DNA of 64,000 nucleotides from Castor canadensis (GCF_047511655.1 NC_133403.1:14195014-14259013), one strand, 5' to 3'; counted from the stretch's first letter, positions 11,465-23,704 are shown. Numbers and translations: made by a program. Notes: a model not told the origin generated them from the letters alone.

Positions 11465-13980
11465 AACCTACCTCTTGGCATATCTGTTGAGAGGATACTG
11501 CTGCTTGGAAATTCCCTGGTGTACCTGCATCATGGTGACCCTAGGGCAGTCCTCACCAGGCCAACCATATAGGCAAGGCTGCCACAGGCAGAGCTTGGGG
11601 AGGTCTCAGCCTCCATAATGGGAGAAGCCTTGCTTTTCTGTTGTGGTCATGGGCCCTTCCTCCACCCTGCAGTTTGATTCAACATGGGTGGGCACATGCT
11701 GTGAATTTCCTCTGGGGCTGGCCTAGGAGTCCCTGCAAAGGGAACTGGGCTGGGATGCTGAGGACCCAGTTAGCTATCTGGAGTCAGCAGGCTATAGCAG
11801 TGGGGACCCGGAGCACTGTTAAGGCCTTCTACAGGAGGTGCTTCACCTGGGGGACCCTGTGATCTGATTCCCGCTGTGTGTGGTCGCTGCATGAGGTGGG
11901 ATGGAGCTGGGAATGTCCTGTGAAGGCTGGTGCTGCTGCTGCCTGCAGGCACCAAGGACCAGAGCCGTGGAGGCTCTTTCAGAGGCCTGACGTGGCCTCC
12001 AGAACCAGAAAGGAACATCTGCTACCTCCAAGGAAAAACAACTTAAAGCAAACAGGACACATGAAAGGAAAGGGGACAGAGTATGCCACCAGGTCACTGA
12101 GGGGCAGGTGCTGTCAGGCAGAGATGGACTTGCCTGAAGTCACTCAACCACTCAGCAGCAAGGTCCAGATCTGAATACAACCTGTTACTTGGACTGCAGG
12201 CTTGTCTGGGCATCCCAGTGGAGCAACAAATCAAGCCGGTCCCTGGCATTCATACCAGGATGGGGTCTGGTCCACAGTTGAGCAGCAGAGTCCTTACATG
12301 GAGACCACACAAGCTCCCTGACATCCCAACAGTGGCTTTCAGGACGACTGGAATGTATGCTTTCCTTTGAGAGCTCCTTTGCTGGCGGAGATACTGTGTT
12401 CTCTGATGTCAGGTGGGCTGTGGCTAGCCTCACTGTCTCTTCCCTCACCCTGTCGCCAGACTCCATAGTTGGTGAGAGAACTCAGAAATGAGACAGGGCT
12501 GAGGAGTTGTTTCCTTTCTACCATAACATCCTCTTCCCTTTTCTCCCCTTCTAATTATGACCTTTGTGTGCTTTTTAGGGAGTTCACCCTGACAGCTGGG
12601 TTCCTCCACACCCTGTGTTCCCTGCTTTGGTAGGTGCCTTTACATGCTAAGCTTCCAGCCTCTGCTTTTGGAGGTGAGGCAGGTCAGGGGAAGTGTGTGT
12701 GGGGTGGACAGGATGACTTGCTCCTTTTTAAATCTGCTTCGGTCCTGTATTTCTTCTCAACTGAGACACATTCCCTGATCAGGCAGCTGCTCTGACAGAT
12801 GTACGGATTTCTGTTTTCAATCTAGTGGTGACAATTCATTTTCTGATACAGTGGGAGTTGGGAGCTGTACCTCATTCTTGCACAGTCTCCTTTAAGCACT
12901 TACACATCAGAATCTTTGTGTAATTACATTAAATAAATGAATGTAATTTATCAGCTCTGTGAGGGCAGCTTCCTGCAATGCTCCTTGCCTTACAGGGTTC
13001 TTTCTAGTCGTCTACTGTCTGTCCTCTTATTTGTACGGCTTCTCCAGCAGTCTTGAAAGTTTTTGCTGTCCTTTTAAACCAGGATGACCTTATGCAATAT
13101 GCTCACTAGAGCCTTCTGGTGCTGGTTCTCTGTTCCCTTTAACCACCTCGGTCCACTGTGACTGTGGCCTTGCTGTGCTCCTTTGATAGCTTGGTCTTTG
13201 GTGACATTTTTCTTTTATGGTTTCTATTATCATTTATTTGATTCCACTATAGCAGACACATTATACTATTTGGTGGGAGGTAGACAGGCAGGGTACAGAC
13301 TTCAGTCCATGAAAGAGCACTGGTGATAAAAGCATTTTGAAATCTGAAAACATGGCATTATAGAATGTATATGTGCAGCAGACTGTGAAAATAATTTAAA
13401 AATAACTTCAAGAGATCAGCATTGGCTTCTTGGTGTTCACATGTCAGCTGTGGTCTTGTCCTCTCTGGGTAGTTGGCTCTGTTTCTGTCCTAGTCCCCAT
13501 GCTCATGGAGTGGACACTTTAGTACTGCAAAAGGAAGCTGTGGTACCTCTGGAAACAGGAATAAAAGCACCGGGTCCCTGCCTGACTCTCTAAGCTGGCC
13601 TCAGAGTAAGTCTGGGACCTTGTGTGTGTATAGCTATGTTTCTGCATTGCTGCTCTTTAGCAAACCCTCTTGCAGTGCCTTGTCCTGGGCTTGAAAGCTT
13701 TAGCCCTGGTCCAAGTGCCCCAGGCTGCCCACCTTCAAACCTGCACCACCAGACCAGGTCCTTTCCACCCTGCTCTTCCTTCAAATGCTTGGCTTCATTG
13801 CCCAGTTTCCCACTACGTACTCCAATGGCCAGTTTCTGCCCACCATTTACAGCTGACAATTGGTTTCTGTTACCTTCTAGTCTTACTATACTAAAAGGTA
13901 TTGGGCTCCCCTTGCTCCTGAACAAAAAATTCAAGAGTGATCCTCTCAACTCCCACCCAATCAGGTACTTCCCTTATCTA
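11465..13980. other. Mostly unique intergenic DNA
   Basis: A moderately GC-rich stretch (about 11500-12500) with few CpG pairs, followed by ordinary sequence. Open frames overlap on both strands without codon bias or known domains. I see no splice-bounded exon. Confidence 0.5.
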
Positions 13981-13984
13981 GTAT

Positions 13985-14093
13985 TTTGGTTAGACAGGAT
14001 CTTGCTATATAGCCTAGGCTGACCTTGAACTTACAGCACTCCTGCCTCAGCCTCCTGAGTGCTGGGACAGGCAGGCACCACTGAATTGGCTTG
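13985..14093 (-). repeat. B1-like SINE monomer
   Basis: GACAGGATCTTGCTATATAG, GCCTCCTGAGTGCTGGGAC: a reversed B1 body. Confidence 0.8.
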
Positions 14094-14285
14094 CTTACCT
14101 AATATTTTAATTTTGACATTTCCCTCCTAAGTTTGTGTCCACACAGCACGATCTCTCTGCATCATGAAGCTGAAACAGCTAGACTTCCTGTTCTTGGCTC
14201 AGCCCAGTACATCACTGTGGACAGTGCCACGTTTCATCATTTGAAGGAAAGAGCATCTTGGATTATTTCACAAAACACTTCAGTA

Positions 14286-14345
14286 GGGTTGGAGGTGTAG
14301 TTCAGTGGTACAACACTTGCTCAGGCTTGAATGTTAAAAAACAAA
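14286..14345 (+). repeat. ID element, truncated
   Basis: GGTTGGAGGTGTAGTTCAGT, GGTACAACACTTGC; the B box is eroded. Confidence 0.65.
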
Positions 14346-14454
14346 AACAAGGCCTCCAACTACCCTTAGATGCTTGACTTTGGGAAGAGGAAATTAGGAA
14401 ATGGAGAATGAGGGAAAGAAGGAAATCAGTTTTCCCAGGCATCAGTCACTTAAG

Positions 14455-16140
14455 ATGCCTTACATTTCATACTACAGAGCCGTAACAATAAAAACAGCAT
14501 GGTATTGGCACAAGAACAGACACGAAGACCTAGACATAAATCCGCACAGCTACAGCCAACTGATTTTTGACAAAGGAGCCCAAAACATGAAGTGGAAAAA
14601 AAAAAGACAGCCTCTTCAACAAATGTTGCTGGGAAAAGTGGGTATCTACATGTAGAAGACCGAAACTAGATCCCTGTCTCTGACCCTGTACCAATATAAA
14701 CTTAAAGTGGATTAAAGACCTTAATGTAAGGTCTGAAACTTTGAAACAACTCCAGGAAATAGTAGGAAATACACTGGAACATAGGCAATGACTTCTTAAT
14801 GGCTCAGCAATTAAGAGAAAGGATGGACAAATGGACTTCATTAAACTAAAAAGCTTCTGCACAGCAAAAGAAACAGTCACTAGACTTAAGACACTGCCTA
14901 CAGAATAGGAAAATGATCTTTGCCAGGTATTCATCTGATCAGGGACTAATAACTAGAATCTACAGGGAGTTCAAAAACTCCCAAAGAATCAACAACCCAA
15001 TGAAAAAATGAGCACCAGAATCGAATAGGGAATTTTCAAAGGAAAAGGTACAAATGGTCAATAAATACATGAAGTGTTCAACTTCCCTCTCCATAAAAGA
15101 AATGCAAATCAAAACTATACTAAGATTCCATCTCCCCCCAGTTAGAATAGACATCTTTAAGAGTAAAAGCAACAAATGTTGGTGAGAATGCTGTGAAACA
15201 GGAACCCTTATACACTGTTGGCAGAAATGTAAATTAGTATAACCATTATGGAAATTTCTCTAAAAACTAAAAATAGAGCTATCATAAGATCCAGTGGTAA
15301 CATTCCAGGGCATATACCCAAAGGGATATAAACCAGGATACAATGGAGACACTTGCACAATGACGTTTATTGCAGCACTGTTCACAAACAGCCCAGATGC
15401 CCTACAACTGAAGAATGGATTCTGAAAATGAGGTATGTATACATAATGGAGTTTTACTCAGCCGTAAGAATGACACTATATAGTCTGAAGGTAAATGGAT
15501 GCAACTGGAGGACATGTTAAGTAAACCAGGTTCAGAAGGACAAAACCTGAATGTTTTCTCTCATATATGGGAGACAGATTCAAAAGATAAACATATGCAC
15601 AAAACAAACATCATTATATATGCTTATATACAGAATGTTTGTTATAGTGGGACTACTGTATGGAACTCAGGGAAGAGGGAAAAGAGAACGATAGTCAACA
15701 ATACTGAAATACTTTGCATCTGTACAGGTGGGTGGCACAATGATATATACTGAAGCTGTTGAGTAGGGAGGGATAGGAGGGAAAGGTAAGGAAGAGTAAT
15801 ACAGGGGATTGAACTGACCAGAGTACAGTATATTTGTAGCTGGGATACATCAAGAACCCCTTTTGAACACTGACTTTGGAATTAAAAATGAAGGACAGGA
15901 TTGTAAAATAGGTACTGTCTGGGGGGAGGGTGAAAGATGAAGGTGAGGGAATATGCTTGAAGGGCTTTGTATACATATACGAAATAGAATGATGACACCT
16001 TTTGCAATTGTTTTAAGTGGTGGGGGAAGGGGTTGAGGGGAGAGATGGTGGGGGCGATCTAACCAATGTACAATGTAAGGCTGTAAGGAATCATCCACCC
16101 CAAACAATGAATATATGCTGATAAAAAAGAATACTAAAAA
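14455..16140 (+). repeat. Older L1, ORF2 3' part and 3' UTR
   Basis: It contains AACAATAAAAACAGCATGGT, GGCAGAAATGTAAATTAGT and TTCTCTCATATATGGGAGAC in the order expected for L1 ORF2, with several frameshifts and stops. Its 3' UTR differs from that of the young family, so it is an earlier lineage. It ends about TGATAAAAAAGAATACTAAA. Confidence 0.9.
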
Positions 16141-16487
16141 AAGGCCTTGTATCTCAAAGGCTTATTTTGTATGCCCATAGCACTCAAAAACTCATGTGGA
16201 GTGATGACCACCCTCTGGTCCTATTGATCCTCTCAAAAAGGCAAAAAGTTCTTAGATGAATTATTTTTAACATCCATGTAGTAACCTTTTAAATGCATAC
16301 TTCATGAACCCCAGAGAAATACTATCATAAGGCTACTGGGCACAGGACTTCTTGCCACATATTGGCTAAAATGTCTTCCTTCTCTCAGACACCTACAATT
16401 TTAGATTTCTTGAAGATGGGGATGGTTCTGGAGGCAGATCCACCATTGGCTTTGTAGGTGTATGTCAGGAAATCAGAGTTGGCAGAA

Positions 16488-16692
16488 CTTTTTTTTTTTT
16501 TTGCAGTACTGGGGCTTGAACTCAGGATCTACACCTTCAGCCACTCCACCAGTCCTTTTTTTTTGTGTTTTTTTTTTTTTCCAAGATGGGGGCTTGAGGA
16601 CTATTTGCCCGGGCTGGCTCTGAACCTTGATTCTCCTGATATCTGCCTCCTGAGTAGCTAGCATTATAGGTGTGAGCCACTGGAGCCCGGCT
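16488..16692 (-). repeat. Dimeric SINE with target-site duplication
   Basis: Reversed ID plus B1-like halves between 12-base copies of GAGTTGGCAGAA at 16476-16487 and 16693-16704. Confidence 0.92.
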
Positions 16693-17216
16693 GAGTTGGC
16701 AGAATTTATCTCACATTAGTAATCAGGGTGAAATCCATGACTAGTTTCTTCAGTTGGTAATTTGCAACTAAAAGTGGACAAGGTCTCTTCCTTTCTTCCC
16801 TCTTAGCTGCCGTCACTACAAGGGTGACACATCCAATGGCTTTCCAGTTCCTCCAACAGCCCTATTATGACTTTTTGCTCTCTATAAACACAGCCCAAGT
16901 TCCTGTTTTGCCAAGATACCCCACTTTCAAATAATCTGGACATGAGGGTGTCTGCAGCTAGTGTCTACACCATGCGATCTCTACCCACACCCTGAACTCC
17001 TCCCCCCAACTATGGCCAAAGAATGGTCTCACCGCTCCACCTTGTCCCCTTGGTTCTGTTTGCTAGTGACATGCATGGCTGAAGGACAATGTCCTAAGGT
17101 GTTACTACAGGCCCTCACAGTGGCAGGCAGTCCTCTCATTTTCTATTTTTCATGAAGTCTTCCTCATTTTCAGCTGAGACATCTTGATACTCACTTCATC
17201 TGAAAAAGACATGCTG

Positions 17217-17297
17217 GAATGGCAGAGAGGCTCAAGTGGTAGAGTGTCTGCCTGGCAAGTGTGAGGCCCTGAGTTCAAGCTCCAGTACCATCAAGAG
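17217..17297 (+). repeat. ID-type SINE
   Basis: GAGGCTCAAGTGGTAGAGTG to TCAAGCTCCAGTACCATC. Confidence 0.88.
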
Positions 17298-17347
17298 ACT
17301 TGTCATGCGGCAAGACCTCTCTTCATTTCTTTTCCATGTAGAAAACT

Positions 17348-17545
17348 TTTTTTTTCTTTTCTTTTCTTCAGCACTGGGGTTTGGACTCAGGGCCTTCACC
17401 TTGAGCCACTCCACTAGCCCTTTTTTTTTTTTAAAGATAGGCTCTTGTGAACTATTTGCCTGGGCTGGCTTTGATCCTTGATCCTCCTGATCTCTGACTC
17501 CTCAGTAGCTAGGATTACAGGTGTGAGCCACTGGTGCCTGGCAGA
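17348..17545 (-). repeat. Dimeric B1/ID-type SINE
   Basis: CAGCACTGGGGTTTGGACTC to GATTACAGGTGTGAGCCACT. Confidence 0.88.
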
Positions 17546-17554
17546 AAATGACTT

Positions 17555-17645
17555 TTTGCACACCAGCTTCTCAGGAGGCAGAGGCAGGAGGACTATGAGT
17601 TCAAGGGTAAAGTTGGCAGAAACCCTATCCCAAAAACCAAGAAGG
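17555..17645 (+). repeat. B1-like SINE fragment
   Basis: CAGCTTCTCAGGAGGCAGAG, GGCAGGAGGACTATGAGTTC; both ends eroded. Confidence 0.6.
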
Positions 17646-18112
17646 GTTTTGGATACCCTCAAGCCTGTCCCAGTCCAGGGCCTCAGGGGTGGTCTGCACT
17701 TTGCTTCTTTCTACCTGCTATAACTCCTATCACCTGGCTTTACTTTCTTCCCCTTCAGACAGTTCAGAGAAACCTCTGAACACTTGGCTCTGATTAAGTA
17801 CAGTGAAACAGCCTGCCCAGATGCTGATCTACTGCCAACTGGAATAGCTATGCCACTGCTAAGGGAAGGAGCCCAACATTGGGAAAGTGAAGGAAAATGC
17901 ATTCAGGCTTTTGCATTGAACAAGGACGGTAATGACCACAATTGCTTTCTCTAGGGACTGGGCAACAGTGTTACCCTCTCAAGAAAAGAGCAAATGTGAA
18001 TGCATCTATGAGTATTTCAAACACCCCATCAAACCTCCCAGGTTAGATGGCATCAGCTCATTTCCCCAAGGAAAGTTTCCAACAGGTTTTGCTGGCAGAT
18101 GGACAGAAGCAG

Positions 18113-18325
18113 TTTTTTACTTGGCGGTACTGGGCTTTGGACTCGGGGTCTCACATGTGCTAGGTGCTCTAGTACTTGAGTCACTCCTCCAGTCCTGTTT
18201 GTGTTATTTTTGAGATAGGGTTTCACAAACTATTTGCCCAGGCTGGCTATGAATTGAAATCTTCCTGATCTCTGCCTTCTGAGTAGCTAGGATTATAGGT
18301 GTGAACCATGGGTACCCAGCCAGAA
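18113..18325 (-). repeat. Dimeric B1/ID-type SINE
   Basis: TTGGCGGTACTGGGCTTTGG to GATTATAGGTGTGAACCATG. It lies just beyond the inferred MAPK1 3' end and marks where SINE density resumes. Confidence 0.88.
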
Positions 18326-18404
18326 GCGTATTTTTCAGTAAGCAGACATTTAGTGACATTTTGCAACATTTAATGACATAAAAAAGCATTTCAGAAAATC
18401 TTCT

Positions 18405-18640
18405 ATTTAATGAGTACTTGCTTTCAGGTACTATGCCAATCACTTGAAATATATTTTTATAATCCTTATCACATGCAAGGAAAGTGATACTGTTTCCCCT
18501 TTACAGTGACAGTCTATCACGGAGAGACTGAAGCACAGATGTAGAAGGAGTGGCCCAAAGCCACTTGACTTGCAGCTGTAAGTAGAGAGGCAGATTGTGA
18601 CCCAGATTTAAGGGCTCAAAGTCTGTCTGTTTTTCCTACA
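18405..18640 (+). repeat. MIR SINE in the end of the MAPK1 3' UTR
   Basis: Plus-strand text shows the MIR core order: a degenerate form of the fall-to-tail 'fraction of ACAG...GAGACTGAAGCACAG' block, then GGCCCAAAGCCACTTG and a terminal AGTCTGTCTG. It is antisense to MAPK1, so its reverse complement forms the last ~235 bases of the UTR. It is old and diverged. Confidence 0.6.
18406..18411 (-). terminator. MAPK1: Distal poly(A) signal of MAPK1 (ATTAAA)
   Basis: On the minus strand the sequence reads CTCATTAAATAG, at the point where the remembered human 3' UTR ends with CTCAGTAAATAG. Cleavage would be expected 10-30 bases further left. The hexamer lies in the tail of an antisense MIR element. 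Confidence 0.6.
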
Positions 18641-19048
18641 ATACCACATCAAAAGCATTTCCTGGTCTGTGTTATAAATCAGTTGCCGCACAATGTCCAA
18701 TGCTGGACAAGAACCAAATGTTCAAGATTTTTTAATGCAGTAACGACTTCTTGGTCTGAACACAGGGGATGCCCTAGCACTGGCGGTGCTGACGTTCAGG
18801 TGCCCTCTCCCCCATACCTGCAGTCTGAAGAACCACCTGGAAAATGGATGGAGCACAAAAACCCCCATTTGACTCCAGAGCATGGACTTTTGATTTTATC
18901 ACTAACAACCATAAGTAAAGTAGGAAGACACACTTATTTGGGAAACGTTGTAATTAAGGACTAGATGATTTCATACTTCCACATGTGAAATTTCACTTAA
19001 AACTATACATGCACAGTACTATGTTATTTTGGTAATACAGCGACACAA

Positions 19049-19054
19049 TTTAAT
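19049..19054 (-). terminator. MAPK1: Possible internal poly(A) signal (ATTAAA)
   Basis: Minus-strand GAATCATTAAATTG follows the highly conserved AT-rich block of the 3' UTR. Use is not shown. Confidence 0.25.
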
Positions 19055-20579
19055 GATTCTAGATTTTTTTTGGAGATTTTTTTTTTTTACAAGTCAGGTG
19101 CCATAAACATTCAAATAATCCATCTTTTAAAAAGTACGTTTACAACATTAAAAGAATTAAGTTGAAATATAAACCTTTCTACTTACAATTTTTTTACAGA
19201 TTAACCAAATCACAAATACCACAAATAAATGTTAAAGTGTAACAATATAATGAATAAACATTCAGAATCTTAATAAAATCTTCCTTTAACATTATTTTTT
19301 AACTTACCATTATACTAAATAATCTATGCAGAGTTTTGGAATACAATACCAAGAAGGCACCAACAGTACAAAGCAGATACAAAGCAGTTTCAGAACTTTC
19401 TGGAGTGCTCTACACGGATAAACGGCACAAAAAAAGGCAACAAGCTTTAGGTAAACCTGGTGTAACCCTAGAGAATTTACTCTGGATTCCCAGTTGTTGC
19501 TAATCCATCATGTCAAGTTGGATAACAGTAGGAGAAATCACATATTTACTCCACTTTTACATGCTTCTCATCTGCATTATAGGGTATCATGTTTCAAACA
19601 TCAGCACAATTTTAAAGCGCAAGTGCTTTAAAAATGTATAAGCAAAATGATTGCTCAGATTTTCAAAACCACTACATTTACAAAAATATTTCCCCTAAAC
19701 TTGGGATTGCTCCAAAACATTGATTTACAAATATAAAAGTATTATGGAAGGACCCAAAGCATGTGTGCATTTTATGTGTGTATTAACATACTGTTACCAT
19801 ACTATATAAAAGTTACCAATTCAAAAACCGTATTAACACATAAGCAAATAAAGATAAAAGTCTCCTCTGAATGGTCTGAATATTATGTGGCACGGGTGGG
19901 TCTACCCTTTTGATTTCTCAGAAACAACCACTGGTAAGTTTGTAAGCTTCCCAAAGCTAATGTCTCCCGCCTCAGCCAGTGCCTATACCCAGAAGCAGCA
20001 GGAATACGTGAGACACGTGTGGACACGCCACACACTGTGCACTGCACAGGGAACACGAGAATCTTCTACTAGATGCCACAGTAGTCTGCATGCTGGTCAG
20101 CTTTGAAGACTTGTGTCAGGGCAGATTTCTCACCAAGGGTTCTCACATTCACCCCACTGGCTTGTTGGGTATTTATTTCATACCAAATGAAAGGACTGGA
20201 ATGTTTCGACAGGATTTTTTGGCTTACAGTTTAGACAACAAAAAAGCCATACATCTAAAAGTTTATCTGTGCATATTAATAATGAAGGTGTTCGGTGTCA
20301 CCAGTATGAATTGAGATGACCTAATCTGTACATCTTTAGAAATGTAAGAAGAGCCAAAATTCTGAGCCTACTACAGTAATAACTAGTAATTTTCACAGGT
20401 TCCTTGGTTATGACAACTCTCTGATCTGTTAAGGTATTAATGAAAAGCACACAACTTGTGGCTACAGTGATTATGGAATGCAGTGAGTGCTTTCATGTCA
20501 AATCTGACTCCATAGTACCAGAAAGGGGGATGGCAAAGCGCTTGAGGCCCCAGATATTAGTAGCCAAGGCTATGGTTTC

Positions 20580-20585
20580 TTTATT
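20580..20585 (-). terminator. MAPK1: Possible internal poly(A) signal (AATAAA)
   Basis: Minus-strand TCTAAATAAAGAAACC. The human sequence I recall has AAATAGAAA here, so this hexamer may be lineage-specific. Confidence 0.25.
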
Positions 20586-21275
20586 TAGAAAAGGATTGCA
20601 AATTAACCTCACAATAATATGAACATTCCATTTAAAAAGTACAAAGAAACAAGAGTAGTAAAACTGTCATTGCTCCTTTAAAATGAACACTATTGATGTA
20701 TCAAATAACAGTCAAATTCTCTGTAATCCGTCAATGCTGGGTAGACCTTTACATGGCAGCTTGCAAGTGGAAGTGAGAAACATGTTACTTTAGGTCAAGA
20801 ATCAAGACAGGATTAGGATTTCTAAGGATGAGTCAGTCACCTTTCTATAGCCATGTGAGGTGTGAATGTCAGCACCCTGGTTCAGGTGGCAAGAGCCACG
20901 TGAGGTTGGGCAGCCCTTCCCAGAACTCAGCTGTGCCCAGCAGCAGCTCTGGGGCACATGGGTAGGTCCTCTTTAGAGGGAACCAGAGATTCCGACCTGA
21001 GATGTTTGGGTTTGTCATCAGAGTTTGACAGACTACTTGAGACCCATGATTTGAGCAAAGGAACATGAGCATTACCTGTTGTGCAGAGAGGAAAAGGACC
21101 TTTCTAAAGCATCTGATGTAAAATGAAGTGTGGGGCAGTGCCCAGGGTGGGAAAGTGAGGTCCCATGAGTATTTCTGTTTGAAGCACAAACTGAATCTGA
21201 CTGCCCATTCAGACACGCTGATCCAGAGGAAATCAACACTGAATCTTAACATGAATGTGAAGATAAAGATGTACA

Positions 21276-21281
21276 TTTATT
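21276..21281 (-). terminator. MAPK1: Possible internal poly(A) signal (AATAAA)
   Basis: Minus-strand CATGGAAATAAATGTAC, in a well-conserved part of the 3' UTR. It could end a transcript about 1.65 kb into exon 9. Confidence 0.35.
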
Positions 21282-21806
21282 TCCATGAATTACATTGCTG
21301 TTCATATTAGCAGGCAGTCTTTATATAACCCATTCTCCATTGCTGTCAAAAATCAAACAAGGAAAAAAAAAAAAGACAGCTGAGAAATGAAAAGCTAAAA
21401 TTAGAATTGTTTTTCTTAAATGATCTGCTGGATAGCATTTTCCATGGAACACACTCAGAGGTAACAATAGATTTTTCGTTTCAATCATAGGCATGTGGCA
21501 CTTGGACAGTCATCTCTGCACAGGAAGCTGTAACAGTCATGCGAGGGTACAGTAATTATTGAACAAGGCAAATTTCTCACCACAGAGAGCAGTGGGGGAG
21601 TCAGGAGGCACCGCACTGGGACAGAACACCAAGTCAACTCCACAGTACACAGTGGCAGCAACGAATACTTAAAGAGATCAGGAAAATATGGAGAGCTCTG
21701 AACATGACTTAGTGCTAGCTTCTTCTGATGGTCTTAACTCAGCAGTATCAGAAATATTTGAAAGTACTTGACAGAACAGTGCTTCATGTCATGAGATCAT
21801 GAAGGT

Positions 21807-21812
21807 TTTATT
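21807..21812 (-). terminator. MAPK1: Possible internal poly(A) signal (AATAAA)
   Basis: Minus-strand TTTGTAATAAAACC about 1.1 kb into exon 9. The human sequence I recall has the same hexamer. Confidence 0.35.
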
Positions 21813-22250
21813 ACAAATTTTTATATTGTAGGTTGAAAAGTGAACTTGAGATTCTGACATGCTGTAGAAGGAAAAAGAATTGTACACTTTCTCATTTAAA
21901 GACGCAGTGTTCCTCTCTGCTAAATCCTCAGGCGTTGAATGTGGTTACTGAAACAGAAGCCAAGATGCCACATGAAGCAGCTTGGGGTACTGGGTATGCG
22001 GAGTCCACCCTGGACATCTGGGTCGGCCTGCTTGCTACTCCTCCAGAAACTTTCCGTAACTCTGTGCTGCAACCTTTGTGTGTCTCTTACCAAATGCTGA
22101 GCATAGCTGCCATTTGAAATCATTACGTCAGTCTTGCAAACACTAAGTACTGCATATAACACATCTGGCAAGTGTTAAACTGCTATAAATAGTACAGGTT
22201 AACTGCACTAAATCTGCAGAATGACATGCTGATGGGTGCAGTACTTCCTT

Positions 22251-22256
22251 TTTATT
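22251..22256 (-). terminator. MAPK1: Possible internal poly(A) signal (AATAAA)
   Basis: Minus-strand TTCTAAATAAAAAGG about 0.67 kb into exon 9, shared with the recalled human sequence. Confidence 0.35.
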
Positions 22257-23154
22257 TAGAAAAATGACTGAATTTTCTAAAAGCTGGACAAAGAGCACAT
22301 ACCTTAAATATGTTAGTGACTAACATGATATGAGAAAAGATGCTGACAAGGGCTCCCAAAGGATTCCCAGGATGGAAGCATCTGCTGTAGGCTGCAACAT
22401 CATCCAAAGTATTTCCACAAGCTCCTGCTTGGGGGAGACAGTTATAGCGAACACATGAAGTACAAATTCGGGGCTGTCACTGACTTAAAGTGCCCTAGGT
22501 AGTAGCTTTCCTTATGGTAAAGTGAAATGCCAGTGACTGGGGCCAATTGGAAAAGATTCTCGTTCTGGTGAGGTTGCATGGATCAGCAGGGTGCCATGTA
22601 CAAAGGATTCAGGAGAGGAACCACTGCATCTTTCAAATCAGAAAGTGATTAGTGACTAAAGCAACAGTAAGCAGTAGGTGCACTGAAAGTACATACTGCT
22701 GCAGGTCACGGATGCATGATACACACAGGGGTACCAGGAGGAATTCTCTGGACTGAAGGAATTCTTTGAAAGCATAAAAGCCACAACTACCAGAAACAGC
22801 CCCTCCGAACGGCTCAAAGGAGTCAAAGTGGATAAGCCGAGACAGGCTGGAGACAGGATCGGGGTCAAGAACTGGGAAGAAGAATACCGATGTCTGAGCA
22901 TGCCCAGTCCTCTGAACCCTTGTCCTGTAGAAACACAAACAGGTAAACATAGAAGGACTCAATCATGTTGAAACAACATCAGCAGTAGCATTACCAAACA
23001 GAAAAGCGAAAAAACAAATGGAGGAAGTAAAAAACCCCAGTAAAAAGGTTACTTCACTTGCATACACCTGGGCACATGTACCTCATGGCAGCTCTGAAAG
23101 GGCTGGAGCTTTGCCTGTACTTTACAGGTATCATTCTCAGAGGCTGTTTCTGTA

Positions 23155-23189
23155 ACACACACACACACACACACACACACAGTGTAGGT

Positions 23190-23234
<45 letters not shown>
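23155..23234. repeat. Compound (AC)n microsatellite
   Basis: Two AC runs separated by GTGTAGGTGT, and the same GTGTAGGTGTACAC follows the second run, so the spacer-plus-run unit looks duplicated. Confidence 0.95.
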
Positions 23235-23236
<2 letters not shown>

Positions 23237-23704
23237 GTAGGTGTACACACTGGCATTCATAAGCAGGTTGGCTTCAGCGTTCCCAAAATACCCTTTAGTA
23301 ATAACTGTGGTGTCTACCATAATAACAATCAAAGTTAAGAGCTTAAGGGTCTTTGTAAAATAATAAATTTCTATACAAAAAAAAAATCTGCTTCTCTCTG
23401 TAACCAGGTAGAACAGTCAACTGTGCACACAATGGAGTGTTACTCATAATGCTCAAGTTTTATCTGAGAGCAAAACCAAGTCCTGGTGGGCAGTGAGGGT
23501 GGTGGGCTAGGATTGTAGGAAAGTGAGGAGATGGAGCTGGTTCATGCTGGTGAAGAGGTCAGCGGAGATCGGACAGCTATCTTCCTGGAAGCCTTCACCT
23601 GTCACTTATGCTCAGCTATGGTCTACTTGGCTTTCCAGGGGTCTGCACAGTTACCTGCAGCATCATCCAGAAAAGCACAGATAGCACACTTCCCCTTCAC
23701 TCTC

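Larger units (their letters stand above)
1..18389. other. Intergenic region downstream of MAPK1
   Basis: No exon, promoter-like CpG island or conserved protein is visible. Recognised repeats are listed separately. Stretches where I see nothing recognisable include about 740-1080, 2920-3640, 3865-4610, 4700-5440, 6120-6390, 6775-7430 (possibly worn L1), 11465-13980, 14100-14280, 16145-16485, 16695-17215 and 17650-18110. By human synteny YPEL1 should lie further left. Confidence 0.6.
18390..22924 (-). other. MAPK1: MAPK1 terminal exon 9, 3' UTR (~4.5 kb)
   Basis: The acceptor TGTTTCTACAG at 22925-22935 precedes GACAAGGGTTCAGAGG, the same exon start as the long human MAPK1 transcript (recalled). 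Similarity to that 3' UTR then continues across the block, for example near 22790-22900, 21300-21560, 19140-19450 and 18400-18700. The block is almost free of lineage-specific SINEs, unlike everything around it, which suggests purifying selection. It is AT-rich in its distal third and carries several poly(A) hexamers. Open frames within it are not coding. The cleavage site near 18390 is inferred, not seen. Confidence 0.88.

Noticed and set aside
11641..12174. Overlapping open frames of 70-98 codons on both strands
   Set aside because: They overlap in several frames, lack codon bias, splice sites or known domains, and sit in a GC-richer stretch where open frames arise by chance.
13590..14022. 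Frames of 119 and 132 codons on opposite strands
   Set aside because: One runs into a B1-like SINE, they mirror each other, and no protein family is recognisable.
14530..14934. A 134-codon minus-strand frame
   Set aside because: It is the antisense of an L1 ORF2 relict.
1..18389. Exons or CpG-island promoter of the neighbouring YPEL1
   Set aside because: I looked for its conserved cysteine-rich protein and a CpG-dense block and found neither.
22633..22962. A 109-codon minus-strand frame
   Set aside because: It lies in the conserved MAPK1 3' UTR and runs across the exon 9 acceptor, so it is not coding.
23155..23234. CRISPR-like repeat array
   Set aside because: It is a dinucleotide microsatellite with one duplicated spacer, in a mammalian intron.
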